Part shown: positions 49,335-57,520 of the stretch, in pieces
Layout of the letters: each line of letters starts with the position of its first letter
Position numbering within the stretch: position 1 is the stretch's first letter
Origin: Streptomyces caniscabiei
GTDB taxonomy: Bacteria; Actinomycetota; Actinomycetes; Streptomycetales; Streptomycetaceae
DNA length: 64,000 nt
Assembly (NCBI RefSeq): GCF_014930365.1
Contig: NZ_JABXWI010000031.1
Coordinates: forward strand, 1 to 64,000
Direction: 5' to 3'
Made by a program: the position numbers and the translations under genes
The notes under the pieces: generated by a model
Database searches by the model: none
Told to the model about the DNA's origin: nothing
What the model saw: only the letters and a program-made list of their open reading frames with translations

Positions 49335-49391
49335 GGTGCTCCTCCGTGGTGTGGCTGGTGTCCGGGTTGGGGTGGGGTGCGGGGGCGGGGC

Positions 49392-49901
49392 TCACACAGC
49401 AGGCGAGGCGGCGGCCTGGTCCTCGGTGGCCCCGAGCGCCTGGAGCGTGGCGCAGGGGTAGGCGCTCTCGGACCAGATGCCGGTCTCCGGCGGCGGGAAC
49501 ATCTGCGAGGCGCAGTGCAGGCAGATCGCGAGGCCGTTGTGCTCACCCTTCTCGTGGACGGCCATCACGGCGGCGATGAGAGCGCCCTGGCGGCGGAGTT
49601 CGGCGAGCAGCAGTCGCACGTCCTGCGGCGCGTGGGCGATGAACTCGGCGTCGGCGCGGACCTGCGCCCAGTCCTCCTCGGCTGTCCACTCGCGGTGGGC
49701 CGGGTCGTTGTCGAGGGGCTCGTCTTCGAGGCGGCAGATCTCGCGGCGGGCCCGGTAGCCGGTGCCGGTGTCCGTCAGGTCGGCGGCGATGTCGATGGCG
49801 GTGCCGCCGCCGAACTCGTAGACGCCCCAGGGTCCGGGGGTGGCGGCCTTGTGGCGGGCGTCGATCTCGTCGAGCTCTTGGGTGGTGAGTTCGCTGGTCA
49901 C
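49392..49901 (-). CDS. Hypothetical phage-type protein
   Basis: 169 aa from GTG 49901 with AAGGA upstream. It opens with a LDEIDARHKAATPGPWGVYE segment, then AEFIAHAPQDVRLLLAELRR: an arrangement common in small actinophage proteins of unknown role. CLHCASQ is a CxxC site. Same reverse operon as Dam. Confidence 0.7.
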   Translation of the reverse strand: MTSELTTQELDEIDARHKAATPGPWGVYEFGGGTAIDIAADLTDTGTGYRARREICRLEDEPLDNDPAHREWTAEEDWAQVRADAEFIAHAPQDVRLLLAELRRQGALIAAVMAVHEKGEHNGLAICLHCASQMFPPPETGIWSESAYPCATLQALGATEDQAAASPAV

Positions 49902-49971
49902 GGTGTTCCTTACTCGCGGGTCAGTGTGGTTGGCGGGGGGTGGCGATGGGGTCACGCGCGGTGGTGGACGG

Positions 49972-50265
49972 CTAGGCGGCGTCGCGGAGGGCGGCGAGGA
50001 GCCGTTCGCGGTTGTCGCGCTGCTGGTCCGGGGAGAGCGGCATGCGGCCGGTGGGCGGCTTCCAGTCCTTCACCCGGCCGGTCGGGACGGCCTCGGCGTA
50101 GAGGCGCTCGAGGGCGGTGGCGTCTCGGCGGGTGGGGGCGTTGTCGCGCTGGAGGCGTTTGCGGGCGGCGGTGATGGCGTGGGGGCCGAGTCCGGTGCGT
50201 TCACGGATTTCGGCGTTGTTGAAGCCCTGGTGGATGAGGTGGGCGACGTCGGCTCGGATTCTCAT
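49972..50265 (-). CDS. Small HTH protein
   Basis: 97 aa, ATG at 50265 with GGAG. VAHLIHQGFNNAEIRERTGL is an HTH of the resolvase/TrfB type, followed by a basic region. Probable DNA-binding regulator within the Dam operon. Confidence 0.65.
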   Translation of the reverse strand: MRIRADVAHLIHQGFNNAEIRERTGLGPHAITAARKRLQRDNAPTRRDATALERLYAEAVPTGRVKDWKPPTGRMPLSPDQQRDNRERLLAALRDAA

Positions 50266-50356
50266 GGGTGGCTCCAGGGGCTGGGGCGTTCGTTCAGGGT
50301 GGCGCGGGCGCACGTGGGTGTTCCCCTGGCTCGGGAACGGCCGGGGCCGGGGGTGC

Positions 50357-50656
50357 TCAGGCGTCGAGCTGGACGGCGGTGATGAGCGGGTGCGGCTCGA
50401 GGGCGATCCAGTCGCAGACGCCGGAGAGGTGGATGGAGCCGTCCTCGTCCTGGCGGGCGTCGTCGATGGAGAAGCGGTCCTGGAGGGCCTGGGCGCGCTT
50501 GGTGAACTCGCCCCGGGCCAGGACGCGGTCCGTGTAGATGCCGTGGATGGTGCCCCCCTCGTGCATCTCACCGCTGGAGAGGACCCATACGACGTGGCCG
50601 GCCGGGGCCGTGTGCTCGGCGTCGGAGACCTTGGCGATGGCCTGCCCGTACGTCAT
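50357..50656 (-). CDS. Hypothetical protein, first gene under P5
   Basis: 99 aa, ATG at 50656 with AGGAG. Beta-rich core (HVVWVLSSGEMHEGGTIHGI) and IHLSGVCDW. It begins the reverse-strand operon that appears to extend to 43273. Function unknown. Confidence 0.65.
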   Translation of the reverse strand: MTYGQAIAKVSDAEHTAPAGHVVWVLSSGEMHEGGTIHGIYTDRVLARGEFTKRAQALQDRFSIDDARQDEDGSIHLSGVCDWIALEPHPLITAVQLDA

Positions 50657-50692
50657 GAGGCTCTCCTGTGGGTAGGTGGGTGGACTACCCCC

Positions 50693-50722
50693 ACTGTAGC
50701 CCATACTCCATTGCGTACGCCA
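50693..50722 (-). promoter_or_regulatory. Shared-motif promoter P5 (Dam operon)
   Basis: On the reverse strand, TGGCGT, 18 bp, TACAGT (50698-50693). The spacer contains GCAATGGAGTATGGG as in P3 and P4. The leader is about 30 bases to the ATG at 50656. Confidence 0.7.
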
Positions 50723-50740
50723 TGGTTGTGCAGGCATGAG

Positions 50741-50774
50741 GAAGCCCCCGAACCAATCACGGTCCAGGGGCTTC
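50741..50774 (-). terminator. Hairpin terminator
   Basis: GAAGCCCC (50741-50748) pairs with GGGGCTTC (50767-50774). It lies about 120 bp after the end of the 50893-51333 gene and just upstream of P5, separating the two reverse-strand units. Confidence 0.7.
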
Positions 50775-50892
50775 CCCCAGCTTGCCCCTCACCGGGAACA
50801 GAAACGGGTCAAGAGGGCGCTCTCAGGTCGGCCTCGCACAGCGGGCCACCACCACCCTCCCACCACCCACTGACAACGCTCCCCTGGTCGGC

Positions 50893-51333
50893 TCACGCTG
50901 CCGGCGCATCGGGTTCCGATGAGGAGGCCAAGGCATCCGGCTCGCCTTCGGAAAAGCTCTGACTCGGGTGGTAGATCCGGTATTCGGCGAGTCCTTCAGT
51001 GGCGTCGCCGGTCAAGCCGTCAGCGCTGCACGTGAGAGCGGTCGCAGAGCCGTCTGAGTGGATCGTCCACGCAACGATCACGTCGGTCCAGGTGTCTCCG
51101 TCGTCTCCCGTGCAGTCGATCATCCAGCCGCCGCCGGGCACCGCGCTCACCACAGCCGCGTCGTGCTGAACGATGCGGTGCACCGTGCCGAACCTGTCTG
51201 CCCTGACCAGCCCCAACTTCCCGGCGACGAGCGCATTCCCGTCGTCGTCCCACGCCACCACGGGCTTGGACAGGAACGGCTTTCCGTCGGAGCCGAGGAA
51301 CGAGACGTGGTACGAACCGTCAGAAGCAATCAC
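50893..51333 (-). CDS. Hypothetical beta-rich protein
   Basis: 146 aa, GTG at 51333 one base after the upstream stop, with GAGGG. Repeating beta strands (YHVSFLGSDGKPFLSKPVVA; WTIHSDGSATALTC), perhaps a small beta-propeller-like or sandwich fold. Function unknown. Confidence 0.65.
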   Translation of the reverse strand: MIASDGSYHVSFLGSDGKPFLSKPVVAWDDDGNALVAGKLGLVRADRFGTVHRIVQHDAAVVSAVPGGGWMIDCTGDDGDTWTDVIVAWTIHSDGSATALTCSADGLTGDATEGLAEYRIYHPSQSFSEGEPDALASSSEPDAPAA

Positions 51334-51334
51334 G

Positions 51335-51715
51335 TCAGCCCTCGCCGTCGCTCGAGTGGTCCGCGTACGCGAGCGGCCCGAGAGCCTGGTGCGCCCGATC
51401 CAGCGCCTTGTACAGGGCGTGCGCCTGCCGGATCGCATCTCCCATCGCGCCGTGGAAGTCGATGAGTCGACTCGGCAGGTCCTCCGGACCCTTGTCGCTC
51501 TTCAGCCGATCGGCATCCTCGAGCCTGCCGATCAGACTCTCGAGCTGGCCGAGCGCCTGGGGGAGGCCGCCGGCGAGCGCGGACAGGTTGGCGACCGTGC
51601 TGTACGCGTGACCGGGATACTGCCAGCCGTCCCGCTCGGACAGGGTGGCGTGGTTGAGGGCCCGTACGGCCTCGTAGGCGTCGTCGCTGAGCTGGGCGGG
51701 GGTCTTCTCGGCCAT
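51335..51715 (-). CDS. Hypothetical helical protein
   Basis: 126 aa, ATG at 51715. All-helical (DDAYEAVRALNHATLSERDG; LPQALGQLESLIGRLEDADR), as in four-helix-bundle proteins of phages. First gene of a two-gene unit ended by the terminator at 50741. Confidence 0.65.
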   Translation of the reverse strand: MAEKTPAQLSDDAYEAVRALNHATLSERDGWQYPGHAYSTVANLSALAGGLPQALGQLESLIGRLEDADRLKSDKGPEDLPSRLIDFHGAMGDAIRQAHALYKALDRAHQALGPLAYADHSSDGEG

Positions 51716-51893
51716 GCGCTGGTGGATCCCTTCGGGGGCGTTGTCGGCGTGTCTGGCCAGTCTTCCAGCCGCCCCCGACACTCGGAGCCAGATCGAGCGC
51801 TCTGCTCCCGCGTTCGCCCTCTACCGCCGGCCCGGCGCCGGAGCGCATCCTGGGGGCCTGCCGCAACCCCCACCTGTCCACCGGGAGTCGACG

Positions 51894-52037
51894 ATGCACT
51901 GTCCGAACTGCGGAGGGTCCGCCCAGCAGGGCCCCGACGGATCCTGGTCCTGCCCCCAGTGCGGCCCGATCTCCGGGTACGGTCCACACGCCCATCCCTC
52001 GACGCTGTCGGCTCCACGGATAGGCTCGCTCGCGTGA
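51894..52037 (+). CDS. Small zinc-ribbon peptide
   Basis: 47 aa, ATG with GGGAG. CPNCGGSAQ and CPQCGPISG make a rubredoxin-like pair of CxxCG knuckles. Its stop overlaps the next GTG. Divergent from the 51715 gene. Function unknown. Confidence 0.65.
   Translation: MHCPNCGGSAQQGPDGSWSCPQCGPISGYGPHAHPSTLSAPRIGSLA
52021..52033 (+). promoter_or_regulatory. TAGGCT -10 box of a probable leaderless transcript
   Basis: TAGGCT at 52021-52026, then seven bases, then GTG at 52034. A weak TCGACG (51999-52004) 16 bp upstream could be the -35. The box lies inside the preceding small gene. Confidence 0.45.
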
Positions 52038-52258
52038 CCACGAAGCCACGCAGTGCCGAGGACGCGGCGAAGGCGGCCGACTTCCTCGCCAGCCGGACGA
52101 TCACCACCACCATCTGCCAGCAGTGCGGAACCGAGATCGCAGGGATCAACGGGCGGTATTCTTGTGGCATTTGTGGGTGGGTGAACCATTGGTCCCAGGG
52201 TGACACCGAGCTCCCGCCCCTGCCCGACCTCGACGACGAGGCCGTACCAAGGGCCTGA
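52034..52258 (+). CDS. Small zinc-ribbon protein
   Basis: 74 aa, GTG. CQQCGTEIAG and SCGICGWVNHW are two CxxCG knuckles, a zinc ribbon like its neighbour but longer. It can be translated by coupling or from its own leaderless transcript. Convergent with the large reverse gene at 52299. Confidence 0.7.
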   Translation: MTTKPRSAEDAAKAADFLASRTITTTICQQCGTEIAGINGRYSCGICGWVNHWSQGDTELPPLPDLDDEAVPRA

Positions 52259-52298
52259 AGCCGGGCACGATCACGGGACCGGCCAGTGGGACGACGGG

Positions 52299-53690
52299 TC
52301 AACCCGTGGGGTGGAGCCGACGGACGAGTGCACCGTCGGCAACGTGCCCGTGCAGATGGCCGGCGAGAGCGTATAGGGCGGCCCCGGGCTCTACGGGCGG
52401 CGTGTCGGTCACTCGGACGTAGCCGCGACGGGTGCGCCGTGTGGGGGCCGGGCCGCGCCGTTTCAACGGCCGCCCCACGGCGGCGGCGTGCAGCTTCGTC
52501 GCCTCGGCGTCGATCGCGTTGATACCGGTCTCCGCAGGCTTCGGCAGGGGAGGCTCATCCCAGGTGTCCGGCTCCAGGGCGGGCGGCTCCATACCGTCGA
52601 GCGGGTCGGTGCCGGCGACGGCCGCACGGTGCGCGACGAGGGCGGTGAGGGCGTAGGCGCGCGCGGCATGCTCGGCTCGGGCCTGGAGGTCCGCAACGTG
52701 CTCGGCGGCGAGGTCGGCCCGCCGCTGGGCGGTCTCGCACCACAGCGTGTGCCGGGCCTCCACCTGCGCGACGACGGCGGCAGGGAGGGCGCCTGACGCC
52801 TTCGAGGCCGGGGCTGGGGCAGCGGCTTCCGTCTCGGCGGCTTCCTGGGCTTTGCGGGCGTCCTTCCACGCGGCGAGGAGTGCCCCGTACAGCCGCCGGT
52901 GCTGGGCGAGGAGCTTGTCCGCGGCGGCCGGCCACGGCTCCGCGGCCGCGCCGTCGGGGTGGGGCGCGTGCACGTCGGGGTGGGCGGCCGTGTGCGCGGC
53001 ATGGTGCTCGCGGTAGAAGTCGCGGCCGCGGTCGGTGATCTCGTACCCGTCGTAGCCGTCACGGGTCCGGGCCAGCGGCGGCACATGCTTCTCGATCAGG
53101 GCGCGTTCGATGGTCACCGAGTAGCCCCACTTCAGGTGCTCCCCGCGAAGGTCCGCTGACCACAGCAGCGCCAGGACCTCCCACGAACGGCGGCCAAGCG
53201 CCGCCTTGCGGGGGCCGCCGGGGGTGAGGCTGGTGCCGATGCGGGCAGCGGCCCGGCCCTCGCGGGTCAACCGCACGGTCCGCATGAAGCCGTACTCGGT
53301 CGGCCGGCTGTCCCGCGTGATCAGGCCGCGTCGCTCGAGCGCGGCCATCGTGGACCCGTTGCCCTGGTTGTCCCAGCCACGCCCCATGAGACGTTCCTGG
53401 AGCAGCGTCCAGCCGAACACCTGCCGCAGCGCGGGCTCGTGTGCGAAGTCGATACTCCGCCAGGCGTCCGCAGGCCGCTTGTCGTACACCCCACGGGCCG
53501 CGTCACGTCGGCGCCCCGACTCCGCCCCCTGGTCCAGGTCGTAGATGACAGTCAGGGTGCCCTGCTGACGGTCGTTCAAGTCGTTCCACGCCTGGAGCGC
53601 CTTCGACGATGACGATGCCGACTTCGACGCGGCCAAGGGGGACACCTCCGAGCGGGCGGGTCTGGGAGTCGTAGAGATAGCACACCGCAT
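52299..53690 (-). CDS. Winged-helix-like protein of unknown function
   Basis: Up to 463 aa (start uncertain: ATG 53690 or GTG 53645). The N-terminal third contains winged-helix-like segments (STMAALERRGLITRDSRPTE; RAALIEKHVPPLARTRDGYD written here as separate blocks), typical of MarR/PadR-like DNA-binding folds. The middle is a long Ala-rich helix and the end Pro/Arg-rich. No catalytic motif. Downstream of P6 and the small membrane gene. Confidence 0.65.
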   Translation of the reverse strand: MRCAISTTPRPARSEVSPLAASKSASSSSKALQAWNDLNDRQQGTLTVIYDLDQGAESGRRRDAARGVYDKRPADAWRSIDFAHEPALRQVFGWTLLQERLMGRGWDNQGNGSTMAALERRGLITRDSRPTEYGFMRTVRLTREGRAAARIGTSLTPGGPRKAALGRRSWEVLALLWSADLRGEHLKWGYSVTIERALIEKHVPPLARTRDGYDGYEITDRGRDFYREHHAAHTAAHPDVHAPHPDGAAAEPWPAAADKLLAQHRRLYGALLAAWKDARKAQEAAETEAAAPAPASKASGALPAAVVAQVEARHTLWCETAQRRADLAAEHVADLQARAEHAARAYALTALVAHRAAVAGTDPLDGMEPPALEPDTWDEPPLPKPAETGINAIDAEATKLHAAAVGRPLKRRGPAPTRRTRRGYVRVTDTPPVEPGAALYALAGHLHGHVADGALVRRLHPTG

Positions 53691-53771
53691 CCCACCGACA
53701 ACGCGGGCAAGAACGCCGAAGGCCCAGCCGCCAGGGGGATGGCGTCCGGGCCCGGGTTGTGCGAGAAGGGG

Positions 53772-53927
53772 TCACGCGCTGGGCTTTCGCCTTTGCAGCA
53801 GCTCGCGGATGGCGGTGACCGTGGCGGTCGCGGCGACAACGGCCGTCGCCAGGCCGGCGTTCCAGTAGTACAGAGCGGCGAGCGGGGCGAGAGAGGCAGC
53901 GTAGAGCCGGGGTGTGTGGCTGAACAT
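53772..53927 (-). CDS. 51-aa single-pass membrane protein
   Basis: ATG at 53927 with GGAG ten bases upstream, stop at 53772. The sequence is nearly all one hydrophobic helix (APLAALYYWNAGLATAVVAA) with a basic tail (LQRRKPSA). First gene downstream of promoter P6. Could be a holin-like or regulatory micro-protein. Confidence 0.6.
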   Translation of the reverse strand: MFSHTPRLYAASLAPLAALYYWNAGLATAVVAATATVTAIRELLQRRKPSA

Positions 53928-54030
53928 GATCTAGTCGATCTCCGTTCGGGAAGGAAGTATGGGCGCAGCCCAGCCACACTGGGGCCCTACGGGGTGCCCG
54001 TCGGGATCTCTACTCCCGGCGGGCCAACCC

Positions 54031-54060
54031 AACGTAACCCATACTCCATGGCGGACGCAA
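54031..54060 (-). promoter_or_regulatory. Shared-motif promoter P6
   Basis: On the reverse strand TTGCGT (54060-54055), 18 bp, TACGTT (54036-54031), spacer containing ATGGAGTATGGG. A partial core (AGTATGGG) also lies at 53957-53964 in the leader. It sits directly after the end of the iteron-bearing replication gene. Confidence 0.7.
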
Positions 54061-54069
54061 TGGGGGGCG

Positions 54070-55461
54070 TCAGAACGGTGCCGGCCCCTGCGCCGCCATC
54101 TCTCGCATTGCCTGCTCGGCCTTCCGACAGTCGCGGCACATCGTGTCGTCGCTGCCCTTGGGGATCGGATTCCGGCACGCGCACTCCCGATGGGGACGCG
54201 CAGCCGAGGCGGGCCTCGGCGGAGCAGCTTCTCGAGGCGCTGGCACGCCCTGCGGCTGGCTCCGCGTCTGCTGCCGGTCCTCGAGTCGCTTGGGGCACAC
54301 CTGGCAGGGCGCCGCAGTGTCTACGTCCGCGCCAGCCTCACAGCGCGGGTTGGCGCACCCGTATCGGTCCGTCGCCTTGAGCGGGCGCACCATCGCCACG
54401 GCCGCACCGACAAGGCTCTGAATCTGCCCCGTGTAGAACTTCTCGCCCCAGCCGTGGTGGTTCCACCGCTGCTGAATCCTCGCGCCGAGCTGTTCCACTG
54501 TCCGGTCCGCGGCCGGTACGTCTCCGGCGAGGGCGTTCAGGATCTCCTGCGACAGCTCCCACACGTCGGGCAGGGGAGCGGCCAGCAGATCGGGCGGGTA
54601 GTGGGCGCGTACGGCCCGTACGAGGTCCAGCTGTTCGCGGGTGTGCTTGGTCCTGCTGTTGGCCTTGGCCTGCTGGTGGGGTACTTCGGGTTGGGGCGAG
54701 GGGTGGTTGTTGCTGGACGCGGCGCAGCCGCCTTCAGCCTCGCGCACGCTACTACCGTCAGAGGCCCTACGGGCGTCCGCAGCGCTTCGCGCTGAAAGCG
54801 CATCCCCACCTGAGGCCGTACCAACTGAAGGAACCAGAGGGAGTTCCGGTTCTTGCAGGTCACCATGAGCATCCGGGTCGGATTTCTGACCCCGTGGGTC
54901 GGAAATCCGACCCGGCGGGTCGTAAATCCGACCCACGCCCTTCTCGGTGGCATCCGCGTCCGGGCCCGGGTCGGATTTCCGACCCGCCTCCTGCTCCTCC
55001 CGCAGCCGGGCCACGTGAGACAGCTTGTCCTCGGTGTTCCGCCAGCCGGCATACCCCTCGGGAGGCATGTCGTTGACCCGAATCCGGATCGGCTTACCCG
55101 ACGCGCTCGCACGAGATGACGTCCTCACGGGCCCGCCCTCGGGGGTGCAGATCAGCTGCACCTTGGACAGGGCGTCGAGGATGCCGCGTACCCGCGTGAG
55201 ACTGCTGGGCTGGCCCTCGGTGGGGCTGGGGATCAGCTCGCACAGATCCAGGAGCGTCAGCTTCCGAACCGGGTTCTTGTACTTCTCGATCACCAGAGAC
55301 CGAAGGATCAGGTACCCGCGAACGTCCGGATCCCGGAGGCGCGGGCACAGGGGAATCCAGTCGTAGACGCGGGTGGTGTACCAGCCGCCGTCCTCTGGGC
55401 CGTACAACTCCACGGGCGGATTGTCGGCCAGTGAGCTGGGCTTCTTCTTCGCGGCGGCCAT
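54070..55461 (-). CDS. Replication initiator-like protein with intragenic iterons
   Basis: 463 aa, ATG at 55461. Residues 30-125 look like a winged-helix replisome-organiser domain (LRDPDVRGYLILRSLVIEK; KLTLLDLCELI). The linker at about 155-200 repeats R-(K/I)-(S/Y)-DP every seven codons where the DNA carries iterons. A helical C-terminal domain follows (LLAAPLPDVWELSQEILNAL), then two zinc clusters (CANPRC/CQVC and CACRN/CRDC). The plan (DNA-binding head, iterons in the gene, protein-interaction tail) parallels lambda O. Best candidate for the element's own initiator. Confidence 0.75.
   Translation of the reverse strand: MAAAKKKPSSLADNPPVELYGPEDGGWYTTRVYDWIPLCPRLRDPDVRGYLILRSLVIEKYKNPVRKLTLLDLCELIPSPTEGQPSSLTRVRGILDALSKVQLICTPEGGPVRTSSRASASGKPIRIRVNDMPPEGYAGWRNTEDKLSHVARLREEQEAGRKSDPGPDADATEKGVGRIYDPPGRISDPRGQKSDPDAHGDLQEPELPLVPSVGTASGGDALSARSAADARRASDGSSVREAEGGCAASSNNHPSPQPEVPHQQAKANSRTKHTREQLDLVRAVRAHYPPDLLAAPLPDVWELSQEILNALAGDVPAADRTVEQLGARIQQRWNHHGWGEKFYTGQIQSLVGAAVAMVRPLKATDRYGCANPRCEAGADVDTAAPCQVCPKRLEDRQQTRSQPQGVPAPREAAPPRPASAARPHRECACRNPIPKGSDDTMCRDCRKAEQAMREMAAQGPAPF
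54875..54985. repeat. Four 18-bp palindromic iterons (candidate origin)
   Basis: Copies of GGGTCGGATTTCCGACCC or one- to two-base variants at 54875-54892, 54896-54913, 54917-54934 and 54968-54985. The first three start exactly 21 bp apart, two helical turns, so they face the same side of the DNA. All lie inside the replication-like gene. Confidence 0.8.
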
Positions 55462-55704
55462 CAGGCGATCCCTGCCGTGCGAGTGATCACGCTGGGACTA
55501 CTTGCGGTAACCCGCGCGGTGCCCGGTACCCTCATTGCTGAGGACCTCATTCCTTTGGGGGGACTCGAAAATCCAGCGGAGTCAACGCCGCTGGTGCTGC
55601 TTGGGCGCCCTGGCGTGGGATGGAAGCTGCGAACTTCCTTCTGCCGGGGCGTCTTGCGTTTCCGGGGCCGTGGCTGCGAACACGGCTGGGCGGAGACGCG
55701 ACCG
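55462..55704. promoter_or_regulatory. Leader region of the replication-like gene
   Basis: No gene is convincing here. On the reverse strand a TTGACT near 55582 could be a -35. AATGAGG appears twice within 25 bases (near 55530-55555), and GTGATCAC at about 55480 is a palindrome. These may be operator elements for the replication gene starting at 55461. Confidence 0.35.
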
Positions 55705-56004
55705 TTACGACGTGCTGGTGGCCTTGCTGCGGCGTGGTTCCTTGTCCGGGCCGCGCCCGACGACCGGGTGCTCCTTGAAGAACTCCACGAAGGGCCTGGT
55801 CTCCATCACCTCGGCGTTCGCCAGCGGCCAGTACGGATACGGCCGGTCGATGCCGAAGGGCCAGTCGGGGTGCTTGGAGGCTCGGCGTACGCCTTCGCGG
55901 GTCATGTTCCTGGCCAGCCCGAGCCGGACCAGGAGGTCGGCCCCGGTGGCGAAGGTGACGACGGGCGGCATGGCGTTGATCGTTCTCGGATCGGCTTCTT
56001 TCAA
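55705..56004 (-). CDS. Small DNA-binding-like protein (AlpA/PrtN-like)
   Basis: 99 aa from TTG 56004, or 88 aa from ATG 55971. TFATGADLLVRLGLARNMT followed by REGVRRASKHPDWPFG, then YWPLANAEVMETRPFVEFFK resembles a recurrent small Streptomyces family with a MerR/AlpA-type winged helix. Upstream of the replication gene on the same strand, so it may regulate it. Confidence 0.6.
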   Translation of the reverse strand: MKEADPRTINAMPPVVTFATGADLLVRLGLARNMTREGVRRASKHPDWPFGIDRPYPYWPLANAEVMETRPFVEFFKEHPVVGRGPDKEPRRSKATSTS

Positions 56005-56214
56005 CGCTCACCCCACCGGATCATTCGAACCGGTGGCAGCGCGAGAGTATCGCCAACAAGTAGCATCTTCGGTGACTGCCTTCCTGACATGGGTTGGTCG
56101 GTCAAGGCCGCACGACTTCGCAGGTCAGCGGCCAACAGGGAGGTCGTCCGGTTGTGGTGACCGGTCGGCCTCCCGCCCCTCTAGGGCGGTACAAGCGCTT
56201 TCATCGCTTCCTCC

Positions 56215-57420
56215 TCACGCCGCCAAGGCGTTGATCGCCTCGACGGTCTCCTCAGCAGTCCGATTCCCGGCGTACCGAGGTGCACTGAGCATCCCCGCCA
56301 GCCGTTCGGCCCGCTTCACGATCCACGAAATCTGCTCCTCCAACGGCAACGAGAGCACCGGCCGGATGGCTTCGGCCGCGCCCTCCACGTCGTCGAGCTG
56401 AACCCGCGCGGTCGCCAGGTAGATGTGCGCCAGCCGCTCATCGTCCAACGACCGCTCCTCGACGGGACCGGACTGCCACAGCTCGATCGCCGCCACAGCC
56501 TCACGGCAGGCCCGCTCGGCGTCGTGGCCGCCCTCCAGCCAGATCAGGCTCGAGCCGGCGTAATACGACTGCTTCGCCTGCGAGAACCCGAACAACCCGC
56601 CCAGCGAGTCCGGGCGCCGCATCCGCTCCCGGGCCTCCTCGGCACCATCCAACGCGGCATTCGCCGCCCTCGAGTCGCCGAGATTCGCCAGGCACTGCGC
56701 CTCACCGCACCTGAGCCGGGCCTCGCCAGTCCCCTGGCCATGGCCCACCCACTGGTAGCCGTCACGCACGTACTCCAGCGCGCGCCCGTAGTCGCCCTGG
56801 AACCGGGAGATCAGCGACTTCGTGCCAGCCACCCACGCGGCCAGCTCCGCATCACCCGCGAGCTCCGCGCACCGGCCCGCCGCCGTGGCGTGCTCGAGCG
56901 CCTCCTCCGCGTCACCCATGTCCAGCAGCGCGTACGACAGCACACCGGACAACCGGCCGGCCGCCACGTACAGATCCGAACGGTCCTGCGGCCGGTGGTG
57001 CCCCGACCGGAGACGCTCGAACGCCTCGCCGCGCATCACGTGGGCCCGGTCCATCATCGGAGCCGGAGGAGACGACAGGTAGTCCACCGCGGTCGCGGAG
57101 ACCCCGTCCTGGAGCTCGCTGATGTCCAGATCCGCGAGCGCGGTCAGGTCCCGCGACATCGCCAACGCAGCCGCGCGCGTCCGATGCGTAGCAGCCGCTT
57201 CCCGCCGCGCCAGGTCCTCCCGGTGCCACTGCGCAACGAGCGCACCGTTCGCGCCCGTTGCTTCATCCGCGGCCTCGGCCACGGACAGCGGTGTCGGCCG
57301 GCGCCCGGTCTCGAAGTTGTGCAGCGACGTGCGGTCGTAGCGGACACGCTGCGCCAGGTCCGCGAGGGACATGTGGGCAGCCATCCGCCATTCGCGAAGC
57401 AGTTCCGGGAAGGTGGTCAT
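56215..57420 (-). CDS. XRE-family regulator with TPR-like domain
   Basis: 401 aa, ATG at 57420. Residues 3-50 are an XRE HTH (LLREWRMAAHMSLADLAQRV, then TSLHNFETGRR). The rest is an all-helical TPR-like array (GDAEEALEHATAAGRCAEL; DYGRALEYVRDGYQWVG). This layout matches Streptomyces Cro/C1-type regulators that sense peptides or partners through the helical array. A perfect 10-bp inverted repeat lies 64-100 bp upstream and may be its operator. Candidate lysogeny or copy-control regulator. Confidence 0.82.
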   Translation of the reverse strand: MTTFPELLREWRMAAHMSLADLAQRVRYDRTSLHNFETGRRPTPLSVAEAADEATGANGALVAQWHREDLARREAAATHRTRAAALAMSRDLTALADLDISELQDGVSATAVDYLSSPPAPMMDRAHVMRGEAFERLRSGHHRPQDRSDLYVAAGRLSGVLSYALLDMGDAEEALEHATAAGRCAELAGDAELAAWVAGTKSLISRFQGDYGRALEYVRDGYQWVGHGQGTGEARLRCGEAQCLANLGDSRAANAALDGAEEARERMRRPDSLGGLFGFSQAKQSYYAGSSLIWLEGGHDAERACREAVAAIELWQSGPVEERSLDDERLAHIYLATARVQLDDVEGAAEAIRPVLSLPLEEQISWIVKRAERLAGMLSAPRYAGNRTAEETVEAINALAA

Positions 57421-57484
57421 GCGGCGAGTCTTCCTCCTCTCTTCCCTGGTCGGCAGAGCATCGCGCCCTGTTGGTCGTCTTTGT

Positions 57485-57520
57485 CTGTTGGCAATTCCCG
57501 AAGTGGCCTATTGCCAACAG
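57485..57520. promoter_or_regulatory. Inverted-repeat operator upstream of XRE regulator
   Basis: CTGTTGGCAA (57485-57494) and TTGCCAACAG (57511-57520) are perfect inverted arms 16 bp apart. A further CCAACAG half-site follows toward the gene on the reverse strand, and GCCAACA half-sites also occur near 56055 and 56133 beyond its 3' end. Fits autoregulation. Confidence 0.6.

Noticed and set aside
52299..53690. Naming the 463-aa protein a primase or helicase
   Set aside because: No Walker, primase or zinc motif is visible; only a winged-helix-like N-terminal part supports DNA binding.
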